A program made the position numbers and the translations under genes. A stretch of 64,000 nucleotides of DNA, from the NCBI GenBank assembly GCA_050011895.1, contig JBEKIF010000025.1:1-64000 (forward strand). Direction: 5' to 3'. The notes below the pieces were generated by a model. The model made no database searches, was not told the origin of the DNA, and worked only from the letters and a program-made list of their open reading frames with translations. Of this stretch, positions 46,955-55,402 are shown piece after piece. How positions within the stretch are numbered: the stretch's first letter is position 1; the number at the start of each line of letters is the position of its first letter. This stretch comes from DATBGO01 sp050011895 (GTDB lineage: Bacteria; Actinomycetota; Actinomycetes; Streptosporangiales; Streptosporangiaceae).

Positions 46955-47686
46955 CTAGTCGGCGATGCGGATCCGCAGGCGGCGGAATCCCTTCCCCTTG
47001 TTCTCGATCTTGACGACCTGGATCTTGCCGATCTGGCTGGTCGTGGCGACGTGCGTGCCGCCGTCCGCCTGCTGATCGAGGCCGACTATGTCGATGATCC
47101 GCACGTCTTTCACATCCGGCGGAACCAGGTTGGTAGCGGTGCGGATGATGTCCGGGAGGTCGAACGCCTCCTGCCGCGGCAGCACCCGTACATCGATCCG
47201 GCGCCCGGCGCTGATCTCGGTGTTGCAGGCAGCTTCGACCGCGTCCCTGAAGCCTTCCGGCAGCTGCGGCAGGTCGAAGTCCATCCTGGCGCTGAATGGC
47301 TCCATGTTGCCGCCGGTCACCAGCGCACCGTAATCGCGGAACACGACTCCGCACAGGACGTGCAGGCCGGAGTGGGTGCGCATGAGCGCCGTGCGCCGCT
47401 CATCCGCGACGGCGCCGCGCACGGTGGTCCCAGCGGGCGGCACCGGATCATCCTCGGCCGGAATGAGGTAGAGATCGTCGCCCTTGCGCACGCCGACGAT
47501 CCGGGTCTGCACGCCACCCCACAGCAGCACGCCCTGGTCAGGTGGCTGACCGCCGCCACCTGGATAGAACGCAGAGGTGTCAAGCACGATCGCGTCCCGG
47601 CCGGAGTCCAGCACCGTCGCGTCCCATTCGCGCAAGGTCTGGTCGTCAAGCTCGAGGCGGTGCGTGCGCCAGTTAGTCTCGCTCAT
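46955..47686 (-). CDS. alaX: AlaX-type alanyl-tRNA editing protein
   Basis: Free-standing homologue of the AlaRS editing domain, hydrolysing Ser- or Gly-tRNA(Ala). 243 residues. AFYPGGGGQPPDQG and RTHSGLHVL (H105/H109 zinc ligands) are present. The second zinc motif, usually CGGTH, reads DGGTH (D208, H212) in QADGGTHVATTSQIG, so Asp replaces the Cys ligand. The rest of the domain looks intact. Confidence 0.88.
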   Translation of the reverse strand: MSETNWRTHRLELDDQTLREWDATVLDSGRDAIVLDTSAFYPGGGGQPPDQGVLLWGGVQTRIVGVRKGDDLYLIPAEDDPVPPAGTTVRGAVADERRTALMRTHSGLHVLCGVVFRDYGALVTGGNMEPFSARMDFDLPQLPEGFRDAVEAACNTEISAGRRIDVRVLPRQEAFDLPDIIRTATNLVPPDVKDVRIIDIVGLDQQADGGTHVATTSQIGKIQVVKIENKGKGFRRLRIRIAD

Positions 47687-47746
47687 CGGGCCCCACTCAC
47701 GGCCAGCAGCTTAATGCAGGCAGCGCCAGCGGCCGGGCGCCAGGTC

Positions 47747-48085
47747 TCACCAGGGGCCGTAAGGACCCTGGTGAGATGACCCGCCGCGGAACTCCCTGAC
47801 CTTGGGCCGGACATCGGTCAGGTAGATCGCCGCCGCTACGAAAGCGGCGATGGGCAGGATGGATAGCGCGCCAAGGCGATATGCGGCGAAGCCGAAGCCA
47901 ACGGCCGCGGAAACTCCCAGGATGACCAGCCAGAGAGGCTTGGTCTGCTTACTGGCGGCCACGAAGGCGCCGGACGGGCGCCGGAACGCGTCCACCAGGG
48001 CCCACGCCTCGATGACAAAGGCCGCGAGGAGGAGCACCTCGAAGAACCAGCCGAGCGCGCTATACGCGCCGAAGTTCGAGAACAC
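47747..48085 (-). CDS. DUF2516 membrane protein
   Basis: 112 residues with three membrane helices: LGWFFEVLLLAAFVIEAWALVDAFRRP is the family signature (in part), then KQTKPLWLVILGVSAA and a third helix with YLTDVRPKV. Function unknown. In actinobacteria it typically sits beside an XRE regulator, as here (9 nt downstream of it). Confidence 0.85.
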   Translation of the reverse strand: MFSNFGAYSALGWFFEVLLLAAFVIEAWALVDAFRRPSGAFVAASKQTKPLWLVILGVSAAVGFGFAAYRLGALSILPIAAFVAAAIYLTDVRPKVREFRGGSSHQGPYGPW

Positions 48086-48094
48086 GGCTTCAGG

Positions 48095-49273
48095 CTATCT
48101 GGTGCGGGCCGTGCTCGCGCGCGCTCTGCCAGCCTGGCCGCCGTTGCCTGTGCCTACCCTGGAAGTGGGGTTCGCGGGCCGGCTCGGTCGCGCCCCGTCC
48201 GGTCCGGTCCCGTCCGGTCCGGTCCCGTCCGGTCCGGCCTGCGTCGCCGGAGCCTTGTTGACCGGCTTCCGCGCCGGTGTCTTGGCAGGACCTGCCTGCT
48301 TCTTGGCCGCCTGGCTGTTGGCCGCCTGGCTGTTGGCCGCCCGCGCTGGCGCGGGCCGCTTCGCCCCGGCCTTCGGCGCCGCCCCGCCAGGGCCGGCCTG
48401 CTGCCGGCCGGCACCTTCTGGGCCTTGATCCTTTGCCGCCCGCCCTCGCGCGGGCCGCTTCGCCCCGGCCTTCGGCGCCGCCCCGCCCGGGCCCCGGCCC
48501 TTCGGCGCCTGGGCTGCATGCTCCCCGGCCGGCTGCTCCTGGACTGCCTGCTCCTGGACTGCCTGCTCCTGGACTGCCAGCTCCTTGGCCGCCTGCGCCA
48601 CCACCGCCGCCTGCGCCAGGATCACCTCCTGCAGGGCTGCCGCCTCCAGCGCCACCTCCTGCAGGGCTGCCGCCTCTAGGGCCGCCTCTCGCAGGGCTGC
48701 TGCCTCTTCAAGGGCCGCCTCCTCCAGCGCTGTTTCTTCCAGGGCCGCCTGTTCCAGGACCGCCTCCTCCAGCGCTGTTTCTTCCAGGGCCGCCTGTTCC
48801 AGCGCCGCCTCCTCCAGCGCCGGGTCGGCCTGCGCCGCTCCGCCCGGACCTCCGGCCAGCTCTGGCCAGGCCAGCGCGGCCGGATCGAGTCCCGCGTCGG
48901 CCGGTTCCGCTGTCTCGCGGTCCTCGGCGTCCAGGGCCGCCTCGTTCCTGAATGAGTCGTAGATCTCGAGGAGCATCTGCTTCTGCCGCTCGGTGAGCTC
49001 CGGGTCGGTCAGGACTGCCTCCCGTACCCCTTGCCCTGACGGCCGGTCCTCAAGGAAGCCGGCTTGCACATACAGCGCCTCCGCCGAGATCCGCAGACCC
49101 TTCGAGAGCTGCTGCAGGATGTCTGCGCTTGGCTTGCGCAGGCCGCGCTCGATCTGGCTTAGGTACGGGTTGGAGACACCCGTCGCCTGGGCCAGCTGGC
49201 GAAGTGAGATTCTGGCCTGCTCCCGCTGCTCGCGGATGTAGGCACCTATCGCGGGAACACTAACCGGGCTCAT
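48095..49273 (-). CDS. XRE regulator fused to Ala/Glu/Leu repeats and a basic Lys/Ala/Pro tail
   Basis: 392 residues. HTH residues ~8-62 (LRQLAQATGVSNPYLSQIERG), followed by a conserved segment to ~112 (LYVQAGFLEDRPSG; RQKQMLLEIYDSFRN). The remainder is unusual: ~150-250 is a five-residue repeat (ALEEA/ALEQA/ALEET/ALQEV) predicted as one long acidic helix, and ~258-392 is Lys/Ala/Pro/Gly-rich (PKAGAKRPARGRAAK, AAKKQAGPAKTPARKP), like histone H1 or the tail of mycobacterial HbhA. Mycobacteria carry XRE (Rv0474), hbhA (Rv0475), then a small membrane gene (Rv0476). This gene may correspond to the first two merged. Confidence 0.75.
   Translation of the reverse strand: MSPVSVPAIGAYIREQREQARISLRQLAQATGVSNPYLSQIERGLRKPSADILQQLSKGLRISAEALYVQAGFLEDRPSGQGVREAVLTDPELTERQKQMLLEIYDSFRNEAALDAEDRETAEPADAGLDPAALAWPELAGGPGGAAQADPALEEAALEQAALEETALEEAVLEQAALEETALEEAALEEAAALREAALEAAALQEVALEAAALQEVILAQAAVVAQAAKELAVQEQAVQEQAVQEQPAGEHAAQAPKGRGPGGAAPKAGAKRPARGRAAKDQGPEGAGRQQAGPGGAAPKAGAKRPAPARAANSQAANSQAAKKQAGPAKTPARKPVNKAPATQAGPDGTGPDGTGPDGARPSRPANPTSRVGTGNGGQAGRARASTARTR
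48540..48830 (-). repeat. 15-bp (and 30/36-bp) repeats encoding ALEEA pentads
   Basis: About twenty in-frame 15-bp units (CTCCAGCGCCGCCTC, CTCCAGCGCTGTTTC, CTCCTGCAGGGCTGC types) encode ALEEA-like pentads. Higher-order duplication is visible: a block of about 60 bp (TCCTCCAGCGCTGTTTCTTC...) occurs twice around 48720-48800. Confidence 0.85.
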
Positions 49274-49331
49274 GACTCAATTCTCGCCGCTAGTGCTTGC
49301 AATTGCAAAACTGGCCAGCCGGCGTCTCCCG

Positions 49332-50282
49332 TTAAGGCTCTCTGGGTATTTTCACCCGGATCTCACCAACCACCTGGCCGCCGCCGAGCACCGCTGGGGC
49401 GCCCAGTGCGGACAGGCCAGCTAGCAGGGTCTCGTCCGTCCCCAGCGCACGCAACAGCGCCACGGTCACCGCTGGCCGGGCGCGCTGACCGCCGTCGTCG
49501 ATCTTGAACGCGCCGGCCCGGCCATCGGCGAGCGCGAACGCCTCGACTCCTTCCGCGCCCGACTTGAGCAGCAGGCCAGGGACGGCCGCCATCAGGGCGC
49601 GCTCGGGACGCGCGGTGCCCGAGGTCCACTCCGGGTACGCGCGCATCGCGTCGGCGACCTTGCGCTCCGGCGAGCCCGGCGCCGCGAGGACCATCGCCCG
49701 GAACGCGCGCGCGACGCCGGTCAGCGAGATGGCGAGCACCGGCGTGCCGCAGCCGTCCACGCCGACCGCGGCCACCTGCTCGCCGGCCAGCCGCTCGAGG
49801 ATCCGCCTGATCTGAAGCTGCAGCGGATGATCGGGGTCGCGGTAGCTGCCGGTGGGCCAGCCCGCCGCGACGCAGGTGGCCAGCATGGCCGCGTGCTTGC
49901 CCGAGCAGTTCATGTGGATCCGGTCCGGCCCGCCGCCGCTACGCAGCAGCGCGCGCTGGGCCGAGGGATCAATGGGCAGATCCGGGGGGCACCGCAGCGC
50001 GCCCTCGGCCAGCCCGGAACGGGCCAGGATCTCGCGCACCCCGGCGACGTGGAAGTCCTCGCCTGAATGGCTCGCCGCCGCCAGCGCGAGTAGCTTCCCG
50101 TCCAGGTCGAGGCCGCAGCCGAGCATCGCCGCCGCCTGGATCGGCTTGTTCGATGACCTGGGGAACACCGGCTCCGCCGCCAGGCCAGCTGCCAGCGCCA
50201 CCGTGCCGTCCGCGTTCAGCGCCGCGATCGCGGCGCGGTGCCTCGACTCGGCGAAGCCGGACCTGACGACCTCGGCGACCAC
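49332..50282 (-). CDS. L-asparaginase II family protein
   Basis: Amidohydrolase of the type II (Rhizobium-like) asparaginase family, 316 residues. Motifs: FPRSSNKPIQAAAML, ASHSGEDFHV, HMNCSGKHAAMLATC and VDGCGTPV. The upstream neighbour's TGA overlaps its 5' end (50292-50290). Homologues start with MTENP; here the same reading shows ATC-ACT-GAG-AAC-CCG before GTG 50282, so the usual ATG has become ATC, or the start has moved to GTG. Confidence 0.85.
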   Translation of the reverse strand: MVAEVVRSGFAESRHRAAIAALNADGTVALAAGLAAEPVFPRSSNKPIQAAAMLGCGLDLDGKLLALAAASHSGEDFHVAGVREILARSGLAEGALRCPPDLPIDPSAQRALLRSGGGPDRIHMNCSGKHAAMLATCVAAGWPTGSYRDPDHPLQLQIRRILERLAGEQVAAVGVDGCGTPVLAISLTGVARAFRAMVLAAPGSPERKVADAMRAYPEWTSGTARPERALMAAVPGLLLKSGAEGVEAFALADGRAGAFKIDDGGQRARPAVTVALLRALGTDETLLAGLSALGAPAVLGGGQVVGEIRVKIPREP

Positions 50283-50289
50283 CGGGTTC

Positions 50290-51144
50290 TCAGTGATGAC
50301 CGGCCACCCCCAGCATCGCGCGGGCCTGCTCCGGGGACATGGCCGGGCGCTGGGCCAGTTCCGCGAGCGCCGCGGCGCGCTGGACCAGCTCGGTGTTGCC
50401 GGTCACCGGGCGGCCACCGGCGAAGGTGACCGTGTCCTCCATGCCGACCCGCAGGTGACCGCCGGCCGCCAGCGCCGCGAACATCACCGGCAGCGCGGTG
50501 CGGCCGATCCCGGTCGCCGACCAGGTGGCGCCGGCCGGCAGTGCGGCCACGGCCTGGACCAGCGTGGCGGCGTTGCCTGGCATCCCGCCGGGCACCCCCA
50601 TCACCAGGTCACAGTGAACATGGCCGCCGTGCGGTTCGCCGAGGTCGTCGAGCAGCCGGTGCAGCGTCGCCACGTGGCCCAGGTCGAACAGCTCGAACTC
50701 GGGTACCACGCCGAGTTCCTTGGTCCTGGCGTAGAGCTCGCGGATGAACGGCCACGGGTTGGCGAACACCTCGTCGCCGAAGTTGACCGTTCCGCAGGTG
50801 AGTGAGCAGGCGTCCGGCAAGGCGTCCAGCACGGCCAGCCGCGGCTCGAAACCGTCGCTGACCGCGCCGCCGGTGGACAGCTGGACGATCAGGTCGGTGC
50901 CCGCACGGAGCGCCTGCACGGTGTCGGCCAGCCGCGTCCCGTCCAGGGTGGGACGGCCCTGGCCGTCCCTGATGTGCACGTGCACGACGGCGGCGCCGCA
51001 CGCTCGGCAGTCCTTCGCTGCCGTAACCAGCTCGTCGAGCGTGACCGGAAGCGCGGGCACGGCCGACTTCTCCGACTCGGCACCGGTGGGCGCGACGGTT
51101 ATGAGAGTGGCCGGACTGGGCCGGCGAGTGCTGTCTGACGTCAT
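50290..51144 (-). CDS. BKACE-family beta-keto acid cleavage enzyme (DUF849)
   Basis: Zn-dependent TIM barrel condensing beta-keto acids with acetyl-CoA; 3-keto-5-aminohexanoate cleavage enzyme is the best known member. 284 residues from ATG 51144 (MTSDSTRRPSPATLITVAPTG). Metal and substrate motifs: GAAVVHVHIRDGQGRP (HxH), LTCGTVNFG, EFELFDLGH, GHLRVGMEDT and NTELVQRA. The substrate in this organism is unknown. Its stop overlaps the asparaginase 5' end. Confidence 0.9.
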   Translation of the reverse strand: MTSDSTRRPSPATLITVAPTGAESEKSAVPALPVTLDELVTAAKDCRACGAAVVHVHIRDGQGRPTLDGTRLADTVQALRAGTDLIVQLSTGGAVSDGFEPRLAVLDALPDACSLTCGTVNFGDEVFANPWPFIRELYARTKELGVVPEFELFDLGHVATLHRLLDDLGEPHGGHVHCDLVMGVPGGMPGNAATLVQAVAALPAGATWSATGIGRTALPVMFAALAAGGHLRVGMEDTVTFAGGRPVTGNTELVQRAAALAELAQRPAMSPEQARAMLGVAGHH

Positions 51145-51164
51145 GGGCGGAAGAATGCCTTCTC

Positions 51165-51590
51165 GTGCGAGCTGTAGTCCAGCGTGCCAGCCAGGCGAGC
51201 GTCGAGGTGGCCGGCCTGACGGTGGCCGAGTTGCCCTCGCCTGGCCTGGTGGTGCTGGTCGGCGTGACCCATTCGGACACCCCCGGCGAGGCGGCGAGCC
51301 TCGCCCGGAAGATCTACCATCTCCGGATTCTGCCCGACGAGCAATCGTGCGCGGCAACGGGCGCGCCGCTGCTGGTGGTCAGCCAGTTCACGCTCTATGG
51401 CGACACCAGCAAGGGCCGGCGGCCGACCTGGCAGGCCGCGGCGCCGGGCCCGGTCGCGCAGCCCCTGGTCGATGTGTTCACCGACGCGCTCCGCGACCTC
51501 GGCGGGCAGGTGTTCTGCGGGGTATTCGGTGCGCATATGCAGGTAAAGCTGGTCAACGACGGTCCCGTTACGCTGATTATCGACGCTTGA
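51165..51590 (+). CDS. dtd: D-aminoacyl-tRNA deacylase
   Basis: Removes D-amino acids (and Gly) mischarged onto tRNA. 141 residues from GTG 51165 (MRAVVQRASQASVEV). The catalytic SQFTLYGD and the Gly-cis-Pro type NDGPVTLIID are both intact. It diverges from the BKACE gene with only 20 nt between the starts, and its 3' end overlaps the convergent isomerase gene by 14 bp. Confidence 0.96.
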   Translation: MRAVVQRASQASVEVAGLTVAELPSPGLVVLVGVTHSDTPGEAASLARKIYHLRILPDEQSCAATGAPLLVVSQFTLYGDTSKGRRPTWQAAAPGPVAQPLVDVFTDALRDLGGQVFCGVFGAHMQVKLVNDGPVTLIIDA

Positions 51591-52482
51591 CCCCGGCCGT
51601 CTCATTCCCGGCCGTCTCGTCACCGGCCGTCTCGTCACCGGCCGTCTCGTCACCGGCCGTCTCGTCACCGGGTATCTCGTCGCCCGACAGGTAGCGGCGG
51701 GCGAATGCGAGCGACTCCGCGAGATCGGCCTGACGCTCGTCGCGAGTGGCGACGCGGCGGGTACTCACCTCAAGCACCACCATTCCGCCGTATCCGGCTG
51801 ACCTGAGCCGCGCCAGCAGTTGCGCGCACGGCTGGCTGCCCCGGCCAGGGACCAGGTGCTCGTCAGGCAGGCCCGGCTTGGTGCCGTCCGCCAGGTGGAC
51901 GTGCGCCAGCCGGTCCCCGAGCTGCTCCGCCATTTCCATCGCATCAGAGTCGGAGACGGCAGTGTGGGAGAGGTCCAGCGTGGCGGGTGCGTGGTCGAGC
52001 TCCACCGGGTTCCAGTGCGGCGAGTAGGCCGTTACCTCGGCACCCCGCGCCCGCAGCGGATAGAGGTTCTCGACGGCGAAGACCACGTCGGTCTCCTGAT
52101 CCATCCGGGTCAGGCCATCCTCGAATTCCCTGGCGTACTCCCGCTGCCAGCGAAATGGCGGATGCACCACGACGACCTTCGCGCCGAGCTTCTCGGCCAC
52201 CTCCCTGGCCCTGACGAGCTTGCCCCACGGGTCACGTCCCCAGACCCGCTGAGTGATCAGCAGGCACGGCGCGTGCACGGCGAGAACAGGCACGCCGTGA
52301 TACTCGGCCAGCCGGCGCAGCACGTCCACGTCCTGGCTGATCGGGTCGCCGGACACCATCACCTCGACGCCGTCGTAGCCATGGCGGGCCGCCGCCTCGA
52401 AGGCATCCGGCACTCGTTCAGGGAAGACCGACGCGGTCGACAACGCCACCGGCACATCGCCTACCCGGGCGGCGTGACCCAC
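51577..52482 (-). CDS. Sugar phosphate isomerase/epimerase-like TIM barrel protein
   Basis: AP-endonuclease-2 type TIM barrel, 301 residues from GTG 52482 with GGAGG upstream. Metal-site motifs: GYDGVEVMVSG, VHAPCLLITQRVWG, VVVVHPPFRWQ, AVENLYPLRARG, ATLDLSHTAVS, LAHVHLADG and MVVLEVS. Substrate unknown. The C-terminus is a GDETA repeat (five copies) before AGVKRR; the encoding 15-bp repeats start inside the overlap with dtd. Confidence 0.8.
   Translation of the reverse strand: MGHAARVGDVPVALSTASVFPERVPDAFEAAARHGYDGVEVMVSGDPISQDVDVLRRLAEYHGVPVLAVHAPCLLITQRVWGRDPWGKLVRAREVAEKLGAKVVVVHPPFRWQREYAREFEDGLTRMDQETDVVFAVENLYPLRARGAEVTAYSPHWNPVELDHAPATLDLSHTAVSDSDAMEMAEQLGDRLAHVHLADGTKPGLPDEHLVPGRGSQPCAQLLARLRSAGYGGMVVLEVSTRRVATRDERQADLAESLAFARRYLSGDEIPGDETAGDETAGDETAGDETAGNETAGVKRR
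51589..51680 (-). repeat. 15-bp in-frame repeat encoding GDETA tail
   Basis: Five to six copies of CCGGCCGTCTCGTCA (plus strand) encode GDETA at the end of the TIM-barrel gene; the outer copies differ by single bases (CATTCC for CGTCAC). Confidence 0.9.
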
Positions 52483-52492
52483 GACGCCTCCT

Positions 52493-52560
52493 CTGCTCTG
52501 ACCGGCTCTGCTCTGACCGGTCCTGCTCTGACCGGTCCTGCTCTGACCGGCCTTGCTCTG
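52493..52560. repeat. 16-bp tandem repeat CTGCTCTGACCGGTC
   Basis: About five copies of TGCTCTGACCGGTCC in the 247-bp divergent region between the isomerase and radA starts. Unlike most arrays here, it sits at 5' ends, where it could affect the isomerase promoter. Confidence 0.85.
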
Positions 52561-52729
52561 GTGCTCCAGGTCCCGCTCAGCGCTCCGTTTCGAGTCCCTG
52601 CCTGTTGTGGTAGGCAGCGGCCAATTGAATCCTGCGTGGCCAGCTTATGCCGGCCAGCGCGCCGGACTGGCCAGGCCGAGCCAGTGTCCGTACCGGCCGG
52701 TGTCAGTACCAGCCGTTACCGTGCTCGCC

Positions 52730-54166
52730 ATGGGAAAGTCGGGGACGGCCATGCTCTACCAGTGCGCGGAGTGCGGCTGGCAGAGCACTAAGTGGGCGGG
52801 ACGGTGCGGTGAATGCCATGGCTGGGGCACCGTCGCTGAGGCCAGGGCCCCGGCGTCCGCCCTGGCGCTCGCCCTGGCGCGCACCGGCTCGCGGGTGCCG
52901 CTGCAGCCGGCCCGGCCGGCTCCCGGCGGATCAGGCGCGGTGCCGATCGCCGACATCGACGCCACCGCGGCGCACGCCAGGCCGACCGGGCTAGGCGAGC
53001 TGGACCGGGTGCTCGGCGGCGGCCTCGTCCCCGGCGCGGTGGTGCTGCTCGCCGGCGAGCCCGGTGTCGGCAAGTCCACCCTGCTCCTGCAGGCCGGTGC
53101 GCTGGCGTCGAGCAACGGTCCGGTCCTCTACGTGACCGGGGAGGAGTCCGCCGCGCAGGTCCGGCTACGGGCGGACCGGACCGGAGCGGTCAGCAGGGGG
53201 CTCTTCCTGGCTGCGGAGACCGATCTCGCCGCGCTGCTTGAGCACGTGGATGCGGTCGATCCCCGGCTGCTCATCGTGGACTCCGTGCAGACCATCTGCG
53301 CGGCCGGGGTCGAAGGCGTTCCCGGTGGCGTTACCCAGGTCCGCGAGATCACCGCGGCACTCACCGCGCTGGCCAAGCAGCGCACGCTGACCACGGTGCT
53401 AGTCGGTCACGTCACTAAGGACGGCTCCATCGCGGGCCCACGGTCACTGGAGCACCTGGTCGATGTCGTCCTGCATTTCGACGGGGACTCCCGCGCGCAG
53501 TTGCGGATGGTCCGCGCCCTGAAGAACAGGTACGGGCCGACCGACGAGATCGGCTGCTTCGAGCTGGGCGAGGATGGCCTGGCCGAGCTGCCTGATCCCA
53601 GCGGGCTGTTCCTGTCCCGGCTGCCCGACCCGGTGCCTGGCACCTGCGTCACCGTCACCCTGGAGGGCCGCCGTCCGCTCGTGGCCGAGGTGCAGACGCT
53701 TATCTGCGCGTCGACCGCGGAGCTGACCCGCAGGGTGACGTCCGGCCTTGACTCCTCGCGGGTGGGCATGATGATCGCTGTCCTGCAGCGGCGGGCCTCC
53801 GTAGCCATCGGCAAGCAGGACGTCTACGCCGCCACTGTGGGCGGAGTCCGGCTGACTGAGCCGTCGGTGGATCTGGCAATCGCGCTCGCGCTGGCCAGCG
53901 CTTCATCCAACCTCAGCGTGCCGGGCAGCCTGGCCGCCATCGGCGAGGTGGGGCTGGCCGGCGAGATCCGCCGGGTGGCAGGCTTGCCGAGGCGGCTGGC
54001 CGAGGCGGAGCGGATGGGATTCCGGCGCGCGATAGTGCCGCCGGGCAGCCTGGAGCCGCTGCGGCAGGCAGGCTCCGCTGGGAGCCTGGCTGGCATCGGC
54101 ACCCGGATGGACGTCCGGGAGGCGGCCGATGTCGCACACGCGATCGCGCTGGGGCTCGGCGGGTGA
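52730..54166 (+). CDS. radA: DNA repair/recombination protein RadA (Sms)
   Basis: Branch-migration helicase in homologous recombination. 478 residues from ATG 52730. Zinc finger C12/C15/C26/C29 (CAECGWQSTKWAGRCGEC), Walker A GEPGVGKSTLLL, LKNRYGPTDEIGCF (KNRFG-type motif with Y), and a C-terminal Lon-like domain (VGGVRLTEPSVDLAIALAL). Followed by disA, as in many actinobacteria. The TGA stop lies inside a GGCGGGTGAGCCG repeat. Confidence 0.97.
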   Translation: MGKSGTAMLYQCAECGWQSTKWAGRCGECHGWGTVAEARAPASALALALARTGSRVPLQPARPAPGGSGAVPIADIDATAAHARPTGLGELDRVLGGGLVPGAVVLLAGEPGVGKSTLLLQAGALASSNGPVLYVTGEESAAQVRLRADRTGAVSRGLFLAAETDLAALLEHVDAVDPRLLIVDSVQTICAAGVEGVPGGVTQVREITAALTALAKQRTLTTVLVGHVTKDGSIAGPRSLEHLVDVVLHFDGDSRAQLRMVRALKNRYGPTDEIGCFELGEDGLAELPDPSGLFLSRLPDPVPGTCVTVTLEGRRPLVAEVQTLICASTAELTRRVTSGLDSSRVGMMIAVLQRRASVAIGKQDVYAATVGGVRLTEPSVDLAIALALASASSNLSVPGSLAAIGEVGLAGEIRRVAGLPRRLAEAERMGFRRAIVPPGSLEPLRQAGSAGSLAGIGTRMDVREAADVAHAIALGLGG

Positions 54167-54297
54167 GCCGGCGCTGGGCGGGTGAGCCGCGGTGAGCCGG
54201 GCGGGCCTGGTCCTGGACCGGGCAACCGGCCCGAAGCCGTCGGCGCGCGTCCAGCCGCCGTTACACTCGCAGTAATGACCAACTGTCCGGGGGTCAC

Positions 54298-55386
54298 GTG
54301 CCTGCAGTGAGCGAAGGCCGGGAAAAGCGCCGTCGCGCCGCGCTCGCAGCGCTGGCGCCTGGCACTGTGCTCCGCGACGGCCTAGAGCGGATTCTCCGCG
54401 GCAGCACCGGGGCCCTCATCGTGCTGGGTCACGACCAGGCGGTCGAGAATATCTGCTCCGGCGGCTTCGAGATGAATGTCTCCTTTTCTGCGACCCGGCT
54501 GCGGGAGCTGGCGAAGATGGACGGCGCGATCGTCCTTGACGGGTCGGCGAGCAAGATCGTGCGGGCGGCAGTCCAGCTAGTCCCCGATCCGGCCATCCCG
54601 ACCGACGAGGCAGGCACCCGCCACCGGACCGCTGAGCGCGTCGCCAGGCAGACCGGGCACCCGGTGATCTCGGTGAGCAAGTCGATGCGGATCATCGCGC
54701 TCTACATCGACGGTGACCGGTGCGTGCTCGAGGACTCCGCGGCCATCCTGTCGCACGCCAACCAGGCGCTGGCGACGCTGGAGCGGTACCGGCTCAGGCT
54801 CGACGAAGTCGCCGGCGCGCTGTCCGCGCTCGAGATCGAGGACCTGGCGACCGTGCGTGACGTTACGGCTGTGGCGCAGCGGCTGGAGATGGTGCGGCGC
54901 ATAGCGGCCGAGATCGAGAACTACATGGTGGAACTCGGCACCGATGGCAGGCTGCTCGCGCTCCAGCTCAACGAGCTTATCGCCGGGACGGCACAAGACC
55001 GCGAGCTGCTCGTGCGGGACTACGTCCGGGTGCCGGCCGGGGATCGCGCGCATGCTGCTGCCACCGTGCTCGCCAGGCTGGAGCAGGTGCCGCCTGACGA
55101 GCTCCTCGACTCAAGCGCTGTCGCGATGGTTCTGGGCTTCAGCGGTCCCGATGCGCTGGACGAGCTGGTCAGCCCGCGCGGGTACCGGCTGCTCGCGATG
55201 GTCCCCCGGATTCCGCGGCAGGCGGTGGACCGCCTCATCGATCACTTCGGCGGGCTGCAAAAGGTCCTTGCCGCGAGCGTCGAGGACCTGCAGCGAGTGG
55301 AGGGTCTCGGCGGACCGCACGCCCGCAGCCTCCGGGAGGGCCTGTCCCGGCTTGCGGAAGCGTCGATCCTGGAAAGGTACGCGTAG
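54298..55386 (+). CDS. disA: Diadenylate cyclase DisA
   Basis: Makes c-di-AMP and scans DNA for branched structures; RadA inhibits DisA, which fits the adjacency. 362 residues from GTG 54298. The DAC domain carries DGA (75-77) and RHR (108-110, GTRHRTAE). A helical linker follows and a C-terminal HhH domain (DHFGGLQKVLAASVEDLQRVEGL). Confidence 0.97.
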   Translation: MPAVSEGREKRRRAALAALAPGTVLRDGLERILRGSTGALIVLGHDQAVENICSGGFEMNVSFSATRLRELAKMDGAIVLDGSASKIVRAAVQLVPDPAIPTDEAGTRHRTAERVARQTGHPVISVSKSMRIIALYIDGDRCVLEDSAAILSHANQALATLERYRLRLDEVAGALSALEIEDLATVRDVTAVAQRLEMVRRIAAEIENYMVELGTDGRLLALQLNELIAGTAQDRELLVRDYVRVPAGDRAHAAATVLARLEQVPPDELLDSSAVAMVLGFSGPDALDELVSPRGYRLLAMVPRIPRQAVDRLIDHFGGLQKVLAASVEDLQRVEGLGGPHARSLREGLSRLAEASILERYA

Positions 55387-55402
55387 CCAGCCAACGGGCC
55401 GG

